DNA from: Candidatus Altarchaeota archaeon
GTDB lineage: Archaea; Altiarchaeota; Altiarchaeia; IMC4; SCGC-AAA252-I15
Direction of reading: 5' to 3'
DNA length: 6,583 bases
NCBI GenBank assembly: GCA_018815265.1
Contig: JAHIYG010000062.1
Location: 1 to 6,583 of the forward strand
The position numbers and the translations under genes are program-made. The notes beneath the pieces were generated by a model that worked only from the letters and a program-made list of their open reading frames with translations, was not told the origin of the DNA and did no database searches. This document shows, piece after piece, positions 1-6,563 of the stretch (positions are counted from its first letter, which is position 1; each line of letters starts with the position of its first letter).

Positions 1-1
1 A

Positions 2-205
2 AAAACTAACCTAAAATATGTCTATGAAACAACTGCAATGGAAACAGATAATGTTTTATACTTTTGGGTTACAGACAACTATCTTGTTTTGTTAGAATTG
101 GAAGAGGGTGAAACGGCAGATTTCCAACCTGTTTTGAAGGCAATAGTTAAGGAATATTCTCCTGTGTACTCTAATGAAATATTAACGCGCCAAGCCAATT
201 ATTGA
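2..205 (+). CDS. C-terminal fragment of an unidentified protein (5' end outside window)
   Basis: An open frame runs from the window edge for 67 codons to a TGA at 203-205; the other two + frames are closed by stops within this stretch, and no start is needed because the gene enters from outside. The peptide is acidic and has alternating hydrophobic stretches (VLYFWVTDNYLVLLELEEGE), then a likely amphipathic helix (FQPVLKAIVKEYSPVYSNE), and ends RQANY. A 'W..dNYLV' strand followed by a helix ending in a 'Y.P' turn recalls the C-terminal domain of some archaeal secreted or membrane-anchored proteins, but that is only a resemblance from memory, and no catalytic motif is visible. The frame lies in the same direction as the following gene, 56 bases upstream of it, so co-transcription is possible. 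I do not recognise the family. Function is unknown, and the main support is the open frame itself. Confidence 0.6.
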   Translation, partial: KTNLKYVYETTAMETDNVLYFWVTDNYLVLLELEEGETADFQPVLKAIVKEYSPVYSNEILTRQANY

Positions 206-261
206 TGTACTCATGCTAAAGTGTTATTTTGCTTAATAATGTCTAAAACATATGGCTATCT

Positions 262-3111
262 GTGAAATTCTTCAGTTCAAATAGGGAAATGAAGTTGTTT
301 CTGACATTTTTTTTTATATATGCTTTTTTTGTTCATTGGTCGGGCTGGAATGAATATTCACGCTTTGCGCTTACTCAAGCGATTGTTGAAAACAATAGCA
401 TAGCTATCGATGACTTCTACTTGTATACTGGGGATCGCATGGATTACGGTGGCCATTATTATAGTGATAAACAACCTACACTCTCTTTTTTGGCGGTCCC
501 TATCTATGGGACTGTAAAAATGTTAAATTTTTTTTTTAACTCAGATAGGCATCTTCCAGACTCAAATGGGATTATTTATACTCTATCTGATGATTTAGGC
601 AAACCCATTGTGGCTCCCCCAATATATGTGGGCTTTGAAAATGGGTTTTCACTTGTTTTTATAGTTATATTCTTATCCTCACTGCCTGCAGCATATAATG
701 TGGTTTTGTTGTATCGTCTCCTCAGATTCTTCACGAATTCTGAGAGACATATTACCTTAGTTGTTCTTCTATTTGGTCTTGGTTCGTTGAGTTTCCCATA
801 TGCTTTACTATTTCTTCCGTATAGTTTGGGGAATCTTTTCATATTGGTGGTTCTTTTAATTTTGGTTTCTTCTGAGTATAAGAAAATTTCTTATTTCATG
901 GTTGGAGTTCTTATGGCACTTTCAATCTCGTGCGATTTTATTTTTTTTATAATCTCTCTGTCCCTAGCGTATTATGCTAGCTCAAAGAACTGTCGTCTAA
1001 TACCTTTCTTAATTGTTGGATTAATAATCGGTCTGACGCCCCTTCTTGCATATAATTATTCAATATCGAATGGTATGTATCTAAAGCTTCATGGGTCATT
1101 TCTTGATGATGATATATGGTATTATGGTGGTAATTCCTCTGGAAGACGCGATATTCCCGTCGCCATTTCATCACCTGAATTATTCACACCCTCTAATTTT
1201 CAGCCATGGATTATCGTTCAAATTTTATTTTATCCCTACAGGGGGGCATTATTCTATCACCCTGCGCTCTTGTTTTCCTTTATTGGTCTTTTTTTTATGG
1301 GTGAGAAATTTAGGAAGGAGCAAATAACAATAATCATCCCATTACTCATCCTGTTGGTTTCTATTCCTTTTTTTATCTGGAGTTGGCATGGGGGTATGTT
1401 CTTTGGATTAAGGTATTTCACACCGTTCACGCCCCTTCTCATGATTCCGTTAGTCTTTTTTCTTGATAAAACTAACAATGTTGGATTGAAAGGTATTTTT
1501 TACATTTTTTTGTGCATTTCAGTTTTTGTGAACTTTTTGGGTTTACAGAATTTTGAGAATGTAATCTCCCCAGATGGTAGGTATATATCTGAAAGTTACA
1601 TACGTTCTCCTAGCGACTTTATCCCTAGTCCTTTGTTGGGGCATTATTTGCCGTTGACGCTGGAGAATGGGCCGAGGAGTCGTTTGTTTGAGAATTTACT
1701 GGATTGGGATGGTAAACTAGATATTCGCGATGTTGCTTATTCCAAGGGGGTCTTGAGTTCGCCCTACCTCAGGAAAGACCACATTCACCTTGCGAGCATC
1801 CCAGGATATGGTTTTCTGGTGTTGAAAACCAAGCTTCTTCCCCTGTTTGTGGTTTTTTCGCTTATGCTATTAATCTGGCACGTGGAAGTTTTTACACAGT
1901 TGAAAAAAACCCGGTTTGCAAAAATTGTTTTTTGCATTGTTGTCTTGTTTTTTCTAGTGTATTCCTTCGAACTCACAGACATGCTTTACGGGGGAGGCTG
2001 GTATCCAAAGGAAAAGGACGAACTAGGCTACTTCAGATACATGAAAGACAACGCAACACTTAAGCTTTACAATGGGAATGAAACAACCAGCAAGGTTAAT
2101 CTACAAATCACACTATGGAGTTATGAAAGAGATAATGTAGTGAATCTGTATTTGAACAGGGAAAGTATTGGCAGTTATGTGGTGTCTCCCAATGGCACAA
2201 TAGCTTCCACGGCCTTTGTCTATCTCAAACCCGGAGTAAACCTATTGACCTTGTCCTCCCAAGAGGATTGTAACAAACCAGAAAACGTATTAACTCAGGG
2301 GGACTCACCAATATGCTACAGCTTCGCACTACGCGACATAAAAATCATCCCATCAGATGACCCATCATTTGATAAAGGATGGTATCCCAGGGAAGAGGAC
2401 GAACTTGGTAATTTCAGGTATATGGGAAACAATGCTTCTTTTTCACTCCACAGCAACGATGTTTCAGTTAGTAAGGTTAACCTCAGACTCACACTATGGA
2501 GCCATCTAAAAGATAGAATGCTGGACTTGTATTTGAATGGCGAAAAAACAGGCAGTTACATGGTGTCTCCTAACGGAGCCATCCTCTCCACAGAAATCGT
2601 TGACTTAAATCCTGGAGAAAACATTTTGACACTATCCCCCAGAGATGCTTGCAGCAACCACGAAGGCACACCTGTAACTGACACTCCCCCCACATGCTAT
2701 AGCTTTGCTGTGCGCAACATAGAGATTATCCCAGTAGATGACCCATCATTTGATAAAGGATGGTATCCCCGGGAAGAGGACGAATTCGGCTACTTCACAT
2801 ATATGGGTTCTAATGCAAGCCTCAAATTCATGGTTGATTCAACTTCTTCTAAACAAACCACTCTCACCTACCTTGCGTGGGGTTATAATGGCAGAGATGA
2901 GTTGGAGATATACCTGAACAACAAATCTCTGGGGATGTTCAAAGTCTTGAACAACAATACTGAAACCCTGAAACTACAGGTTTCACCTGGAGTAAACACA
3001 ATACTTTTTCACTCAACCACAAATTGCGACATACCACAGAACGTGGAAAATAACAGCTTAGACACAAGATGCCTAAGCTTCGCCTTCCGAGAAATAAATT
3101 TGATGAATTAA
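262..3111 (+). CDS. GT-C (PMT/ArnT-like) membrane glycosyltransferase with three tandem C-terminal extracytoplasmic domains
   Basis: This is a 949-residue polytopic protein, predicted to move a sugar from a lipid-phosphate donor onto an acceptor at the outer face of the membrane. Residues 11-26 form the first membrane helix. They are followed by a loop with an acidic pair (D50-D51) and the motif GHYYSDKQP (64-72), both typical places for conserved residues in PMT/ArnT-like GT-C enzymes. Further helices occupy roughly 73-92, 127-151, 162-203, 209-265, 313-346, 354-374, 383-400 and 409-428; WHGGMFFGLRYF (375-386) also fits the family. After a soluble loop (429-515), two more helices (about 519-540 and 552-570) lead to three 127-residue repeats from residue 579, carrying Cys pairs and many N-x-S/T sites. 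The GTG at 262 is the first start after an in-frame TAA at 244-246; ATG at 289 (M10) is the alternative, and neither has a clear ribosome site. Donor and acceptor are unknown, and the family call is from motif memory. Confidence 0.82.
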   Translation: MKFFSSNREMKLFLTFFFIYAFFVHWSGWNEYSRFALTQAIVENNSIAIDDFYLYTGDRMDYGGHYYSDKQPTLSFLAVPIYGTVKMLNFFFNSDRHLPDSNGIIYTLSDDLGKPIVAPPIYVGFENGFSLVFIVIFLSSLPAAYNVVLLYRLLRFFTNSERHITLVVLLFGLGSLSFPYALLFLPYSLGNLFILVVLLILVSSEYKKISYFMVGVLMALSISCDFIFFIISLSLAYYASSKNCRLIPFLIVGLIIGLTPLLAYNYSISNGMYLKLHGSFLDDDIWYYGGNSSGRRDIPVAISSPELFTPSNFQPWIIVQILFYPYRGALFYHPALLFSFIGLFFMGEKFRKEQITIIIPLLILLVSIPFFIWSWHGGMFFGLRYFTPFTPLLMIPLVFFLDKTNNVGLKGIFYIFLCISVFVNFLGLQNFENVISPDGRYISESYIRSPSDFIPSPLLGHYLPLTLENGPRSRLFENLLDWDGKLDIRDVAYSKGVLSSPYLRKDHIHLASIPGYGFLVLKTKLLPLFVVFSLMLLIWHVEVFTQLKKTRFAKIVFCIVVLFFLVYSFELTDMLYGGGWYPKEKDELGYFRYMKDNATLKLYNGNETTSKVNLQITLWSYERDNVVNLYLNRESIGSYVVSPNGTIASTAFVYLKPGVNLLTLSSQEDCNKPENVLTQGDSPICYSFALRDIKIIPSDDPSFDKGWYPREEDELGNFRYMGNNASFSLHSNDVSVSKVNLRLTLWSHLKDRMLDLYLNGEKTGSYMVSPNGAILSTEIVDLNPGENILTLSPRDACSNHEGTPVTDTPPTCYSFAVRNIEIIPVDDPSFDKGWYPREEDEFGYFTYMGSNASLKFMVDSTSSKQTTLTYLAWGYNGRDELEIYLNNKSLGMFKVLNNNTETLKLQVSPGVNTILFHSTTNCDIPQNVENNSLDTRCLSFAFREINLMN
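2355..2403 (+). repeat. 49-base direct repeat, copy A (junction of domain copies 1 and 2)
   Basis: This stretch matches 2736-2784 at 48 of 49 positions; the only difference is A at 2389 against C at 2770. It encodes the end of one domain copy and the GWYP start of the next. The 381-base offset is exactly one domain period. Identity at synonymous positions points to recent duplication or gene conversion between copies. Confidence 0.95.
2736..2784 (+). repeat. 49-base direct repeat, copy B (junction of domain copies 2 and 3)
   Basis: Partner of the repeat at 2355-2403, with 48 of 49 bases the same. The first domain copy lacks the upstream half of this element because a membrane helix precedes it there. 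Confidence 0.95.
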
Positions 3112-3142
3112 ATTTAATAAGATAGTTGAATTAATTCTAAAC

Positions 3143-3148
3143 GATGAT
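3143..3148 (+). promoter_or_regulatory. Possible Shine-Dalgarno site for the Tes-like radical SAM gene
   Basis: GATGAT lies 6 bases before the ATG at 3155 and matches five of six bases of the archaeal GGTGAT motif. A TAA at 3152-3154 lies directly in frame before that ATG, so no earlier start is available. It is the only recognisable ribosome site before any gene in the window. Confidence 0.35.
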
Positions 3149-3154
3149 AGATAA

Positions 3155-4495
3155 ATGAAAATAAGGAAAACAAGAAGTATATGCCCAACCTGTTTGAAAG
3201 AGATACCTGCAGACATAATCAATCATAATGACAAAATCTATATAGAAAAAAAATGCAAAAACCATGGAAAATTTAAAGCAATCCATTATTTTGACAACCC
3301 ATTAGTGTACGAGTCAATGCACAACATCATAAAAGACAGTGAAACTGGAAACCCTGATGGAATGGTAATTGACATAACATTAAACTGCAACATGGGCTGT
3401 CCTTTTTGCTTTGCTAAGACAGATAGGAGAACGATGGATGAACCAAGTATCGATACTATTCTCTCCAAAATCAAAGGATTCAAAGGTTCAAGTATCTATC
3501 TCTGCGGTGGCGAACCCACCACTAGAGAAGATCTAGAAGAGATAATATCAAAGATAAAGGAGAAGGGCAAAAACATTGTATTGTTTACAAATGGCCTTAA
3601 GTTAGCAGATAAAGAGTATTTAAAAAGATTGAGAGAACGAGGCTTGGACTTAGTCATACTTTCGTTTTCATCATTTGACCGCCATCAATCCAGAAAGATA
3701 TATGGAAAAGACATCATAACCGATAAGTTATCTGCAATAAAAAATATCACAGAAATGAATATCCCACTGTACTTAATGGCCATAGTCAAAAAGAAGACAA
3801 TTGAAAAACAAATTAATGAGATGATTGATTTCTTAAAAAGGAATAAAACATCAGTAAGAGTGTTAAATTTCCAAGTACTATGGTATCCTGACGGGAAAGG
3901 CACAGAAAATGAGGTAACAACACATAAAATACTCCAATACCTGACCTCAAATTACGGATTAACAGTGGATGACTTTATTCAAAGCACTATTTTTAGCCAC
4001 CGATTTTTTGAAATACTAAGAAAGACCACAGGCTATGGAGGTAGAAGGTCTCCAAGGTGTGAAATAAGATGCTATACTTGGATAAACAATGGTGAAATAA
4101 TTCCAATATCAAAGATAATAAACATAAGTGAACTCAATAAGAAACTCACAAAAATAAACAACCAAATGAGTAGACAAAAACGTGGGAAATTATGGATATT
4201 GATGAAGAATTTTCCGGTAATCTTTCTATTGACAGAATTTATTAAAAACCAAAAGTTGAGATTATTCATTATTGGAAAAATACCTTTCCTATTCTTTGAC
4301 ATGATAAATAATAGGGCGCTTGCATTCTCTCAGACCAGAGGTTTGCTAAGCATCATGCTAGGAAACTATCACACAATAGAGAACGTAGACCTTGATTTTA
4401 TTAAAACATGCACCCTTTACGCCTCAGATAATGATATGCATGAAGAATCATTTTGCATGAGAGAGATTAAACGCACTTGCAAAGAAGTAAAATAA
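3155..4495 (+). CDS. Tes-like radical SAM enzyme with N-terminal Cys/His metal-binding motif
   Basis: This 446-residue protein belongs to the radical SAM group that includes archaeal tetraether lipid synthase (Tes). The N-terminus has CPTC (10-13) and KKCKNHG (32-38), a rubredoxin- or zinc-ribbon-like site with C10, C13, C34 and H37. The radical SAM cluster motif is C78-x3-C82-x2-C85 in CNMGCPFCFA, followed by the SAM-binding CGGEPTTREDLEEI (117-130), the TNG strand (145-147) and VRVLNFQ (234-240), all Tes-like. C302/C306 and C419, C434, C442 near the end may hold auxiliary clusters. Residues 345-400 are rich in hydrophobic segments, which would suit a lipid-like substrate. Known Tes joins the phytanyl chains of two lipids by C-C bonds; this protein is somewhat shorter than I remember for Tes, so a different substrate is quite possible. 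It lies 43 bases after the membrane glycosyltransferase on the same strand. The superfamily call is firm; the exact reaction is unknown. Confidence 0.9.
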   Translation: MKIRKTRSICPTCLKEIPADIINHNDKIYIEKKCKNHGKFKAIHYFDNPLVYESMHNIIKDSETGNPDGMVIDITLNCNMGCPFCFAKTDRRTMDEPSIDTILSKIKGFKGSSIYLCGGEPTTREDLEEIISKIKEKGKNIVLFTNGLKLADKEYLKRLRERGLDLVILSFSSFDRHQSRKIYGKDIITDKLSAIKNITEMNIPLYLMAIVKKKTIEKQINEMIDFLKRNKTSVRVLNFQVLWYPDGKGTENEVTTHKILQYLTSNYGLTVDDFIQSTIFSHRFFEILRKTTGYGGRRSPRCEIRCYTWINNGEIIPISKIINISELNKKLTKINNQMSRQKRGKLWILMKNFPVIFLLTEFIKNQKLRLFIIGKIPFLFFDMINNRALAFSQTRGLLSIMLGNYHTIENVDLDFIKTCTLYASDNDMHEESFCMREIKRTCKEVK

Positions 4496-4526
4496 ATATC
4501 GCAAGAATGAGATAAAAGAGATATTA

Positions 4527-5933
4527 TCAGTCTGAATAAAACCATGTTTCATTTCTCTTCACAAAACTCAATATTCTGACCGTATGTGTTGAAGAAACGA
4601 CAGTGTACATCTTTTTAAGGGTGTGAAAAAATCTTTTTGGATTTGTCAGAAGCACCCATATTTTGTGAAAGGTCACATGTATGAAAAAATCCTTTCTCAT
4701 TCTTGCCCTGGCACTCATAAGCTCATCCCTTGTCAAATTTGAAAAATTTTTTTCTTCGTTATATGCTCCAAAGTCAAGAACTAAATCAGGGTCATATTTC
4801 TCGTCCTTCATCAATTCAGCCCATGATTGGCTACCGGGAATGGGTGTAAAAAAGGTTATATTCATCCAGTCGGGCCTAATCTTTTTTAACAGCTGTTCGG
4901 TTTGGAGAATGTCGTCCCTTTTTTCTCCAGGAATCCCAATCATGATGAAAGCACCCGCATCTATCCGAGCCTTTTTAGTCTTTTCAAATGCAGAAACAAT
5001 CTGGGGTATGGTTATTCCCTTATTGAGATAGTCAAGCATCCTTTGCGAGCCGGATTCAACACCAAAATTTATTGTAACACAACCTGCCTTCCTCATTAGA
5101 TTAAGTGTTTCTACGTCGACCATATCGACGCGGCCGGTACAGACCCAGTCCACACATATCTGCTTTTCAAGAATCTGGTAACATATCTCTCTTACCCGTT
5201 CAGAATTAAACAAAAAAAAATCGTCTTGAAATACTATCAGGTCTGGATTATAATTTTTAATCAGTAGCTCCATTTCAGAAACAACATTTTTGGCTGAACG
5301 AGACCTATAAACAGACCCAAACGTCTGCTTTGAACAATACACACATTTGAATGGGCAACCTCTGGTTGTAATCATCTGGACTGCAGTGTATCCGTACTTC
5401 TCCTTCCAGTAGTCAAAGTATTGTTTCATGGGGATTATATGGTGGGGAGATACGGGAAGCATATCTAGGTTTTTTACAAAATCCCTTTTTTTAGTGAATA
5501 TCTTTTTTCCGTTAGACTTGAATCCAATACCTTCAACATCATTCAAGGACTTATTATTTTCAAGTGATTCAAGCAATTCAACTATTGTCAATTCACCCTC
5601 CCCTATAACAACTATATCAATATTTTTTTCATCTAGTGTCTGCTCTGAAAACGCCGAAACATGAGGACCCCCGAAGACGACAGTCTTTCCATACGCCTTA
5701 GCAAGCCCTGCAATCCTTAATGCCTCTTTAAAGACGTCAATGGCTGCATAAACACCAATGACATCCGAATCCCTAATATGCTTTTCCAATTCCTCTTCAG
5801 AAATAAAGTTACAGTCTATTATTTTCGTGGAATGTCCCTTTTCAAGAAGAGCCCCAGCCAGGTATGTAAGACCACTTGGGGGAAATGGCATATACTCCAC
5901 TGGTTTTCTTGGATAGAAAAGAGACAGATTCAT
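4527..5933 (-). CDS. B12-binding-domain radical SAM enzyme
   Basis: This 468-residue protein has a cobalamin-binding-type Rossmann domain at about 1-130 (PPSGLTYLAGALLEKGH at 18-34, FGGPHVSAFSE at 87-97, GEGE at 111-114) and a radical SAM barrel at about 183-400. The cluster motif is C193-x3-C197-x2-C200 in TTRGCPFKCVYCSK. It is followed by FQDDFF (235-240), GRVD (267-270), NFGVESGSQRML (289-300) and GIPGE (333-337), all standard for this class. The DxHxxG cobalamin motif of methionine synthase is not evident, as is usual in B12-radical SAM proteins. The C-terminal 55 residues are basic and amphipathic. Relatives methylate unactivated carbons or remodel rings, for example hopanoid methylation, bacteriochlorophyll ring formation and archaeal GDGT ring formation; the substrate here cannot be read from the sequence. 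The ATG at 5933-5931 is chosen because the domain begins at once after it. It converges with the Tes-like gene and diverges from the gene at 6042. Confidence 0.9.
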   Translation of the reverse strand: MNLSLFYPRKPVEYMPFPPSGLTYLAGALLEKGHSTKIIDCNFISEEELEKHIRDSDVIGVYAAIDVFKEALRIAGLAKAYGKTVVFGGPHVSAFSEQTLDEKNIDIVVIGEGELTIVELLESLENNKSLNDVEGIGFKSNGKKIFTKKRDFVKNLDMLPVSPHHIIPMKQYFDYWKEKYGYTAVQMITTRGCPFKCVYCSKQTFGSVYRSRSAKNVVSEMELLIKNYNPDLIVFQDDFFLFNSERVREICYQILEKQICVDWVCTGRVDMVDVETLNLMRKAGCVTINFGVESGSQRMLDYLNKGITIPQIVSAFEKTKKARIDAGAFIMIGIPGEKRDDILQTEQLLKKIRPDWMNITFFTPIPGSQSWAELMKDEKYDPDLVLDFGAYNEEKNFSNLTRDELMSARARMRKDFFIHVTFHKIWVLLTNPKRFFHTLKKMYTVVSSTHTVRILSFVKRNETWFYSD

Positions 5934-6041
5934 ATATTGTTGATATAAAACCTATTGCTTAAAAAAAAGAAGCCATTACACACAGGGAGGTCTATTTCTT
6001 AATATAATGCATTGTTGTATAAACAAAGTTCTCATGGTTAA
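5934..6041. promoter_or_regulatory. Divergent intergenic region with candidate TATA elements
   Basis: These 108 AT-rich bases separate two divergent genes and should carry both promoters. Toward the + gene, TTAATATAA (5999-6007) would put transcription start about 12 bases before the ATG at 6042, while TTGTATAAA (6014-6022) would give an almost leaderless transcript. Toward the - gene, the complement of 5942-5949 reads TTTTATAT but lies close to the start codon. Neither gene has a clear Shine-Dalgarno site. A similar string, ATTGTTG followed by (A)TATAAA, occurs at both ends (5936 and 6011). Element assignment is by eye and uncertain. Confidence 0.35.
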
Positions 6042-6563
6042 ATGATGAAGGCGGTAATTTTTATAGGAGGTGGTGGGGGATTGGGTGTTGCGACAAGATC
6101 TATCTTCTTCGGTGAAATATTGTCTAAAGAAGGCTTTGACGTTGTTTATGCCTCATCTGGTAGATGCTTCAATTACATTAAAAAAAAAAAGTTAAGGGTG
6201 CATAGTGTCTCTCCTGAGATGACCTTTGCATTATCTGATGGTAAATTAGACCCTAGGAAAACAACAATAAACTACATAAGAAATATCTCAAGATATGACA
6301 TGAGTGAACTCAATAAAATAATGGATGAAGAGAATCCAGATATAGTCATATCTGACTCCTACCTGCCAGGTGCATTGGCTGGAATCATCAAAGGCAAACT
6401 CACATATCCCGTGCTAAGCTTCATAAACACTCAACTGCACAATGACGAACTTCTGCGCCTCAACTTAGGAAACCGCATTGTTTGGGGAATATGGAAAATA
6501 GTGTTTAGCAGGTGTAAACGGTTGATTATCCCAGATTTTCCACCACCAAACACCATATGTTAA
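6042..6563 (+). CDS. MurG-like GT-B glycosyltransferase, N-terminal half only (apparent premature stop)
   Basis: The 173 residues look like the N-terminal acceptor-binding half of a MurG/UGT-like glycosyltransferase of a type common in archaeal surface-glycan loci. MKAVIFIGGGGGLGVATRS (2-20) is the first beta strand and Gly-rich loop, though V16 stands where a His is usual. NPDIVISDSYLPGALAG (98-114) is the second characteristic strand, FINTQ (127-131) is the usual substrate-pocket strand, and LIIPDFPPPNTIC (161-173) is the segment that normally leads into the donor-binding half. A TAA at 6561-6563 ends the frame there, leaving no donor-binding domain; full members are around 350 residues. 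The six codons after the stop stay open in the same frame (SNISYD) to the window edge. The start is ATG 6042 or the adjacent ATG 6045, because TAA at 6039-6041 blocks earlier ones. Eleven consecutive A at 6180-6190 encode part of KKKK. It may be a pseudogene, a sequencing error or a short stand-alone subunit. Confidence 0.8.
   Translation: MMKAVIFIGGGGGLGVATRSIFFGEILSKEGFDVVYASSGRCFNYIKKKKLRVHSVSPEMTFALSDGKLDPRKTTINYIRNISRYDMSELNKIMDEENPDIVISDSYLPGALAGIIKGKLTYPVLSFINTQLHNDELLRLNLGNRIVWGIWKIVFSRCKRLIIPDFPPPNTIC

Larger units (their letters stand above)
1996..3108 (+). repeat. Three tandem copies of a 127-residue domain in the membrane glycosyltransferase
   Basis: Copies start at residues 579, 706 and 833 (bases 1996, 2377 and 2758), a constant period of 127 residues (381 bases). 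Each opens with GWYP(K/R)E.DE.G.F.YM..NA, and has a Trp at 619, 746 and 873 at the same phase. A 'LYLN' or 'IYLN' strand and a PG.N.(L/I) turn follow. A Cys pair sits at 670/685, 797/812 and 922/937, always 15 residues apart, followed by SFA.R.I. The pattern suggests a beta-sandwich, possibly carbohydrate-binding, with one disulfide per copy. Eight N-x-S/T sites (N597, N606, N644, N724, N851, N887, N898, N930) agree with an external location. The third copy is shorter and ends the protein. Fold and disulfides are inferred. Confidence 0.93.

Noticed and set aside
206..261. TTAATAAT (233-240) as TATA box for a leaderless GTG start at 262
   Set aside because: Spacing to the start is about right, but the match is weak and the region is AT-rich throughout, so it was not listed as a feature.
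239..284. Two mini-ORFs before the membrane glycosyltransferase: ATG 239 to TGA 265 (overlapping the GTG start as GTGA) and ATG 252 to TAG 284
   Set aside because: Both are 10 codons or fewer with no ribosome site or attenuator-like hairpin, and such ORFs are common by chance; the GTGA overlap is suggestive of coupling but unsupported.
576..842. 88-codon open frame on the - strand inside the membrane glycosyltransferase
   Set aside because: It is antisense to a well-supported coding region, has no recognisable domain or start signal, and is expected by chance.
3112..3154. Promoter between the membrane glycosyltransferase and the Tes-like gene
   Set aside because: AATTTAATAA near 3110-3119 is TATA-like, but the 43-base gap equally fits read-through from upstream, and the sequence cannot decide.
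4496..4526. Possible bidirectional terminator between the convergent radical SAM genes
   Set aside because: No convincing hairpin; the complement is moderately T-rich, as archaeal terminators are, but not beyond local AT content.
4681..5031. 116-codon + strand open frame opposite the B12-radical SAM gene
   Set aside because: The - strand protein has clear family motifs across this interval; the + frame is its shadow.
6034..6045. Tiny ORF (ATG GTT AAA TGA) overlapping the glycosyltransferase start
   Set aside because: Three coding codons with no ribosome site; most likely coincidence.
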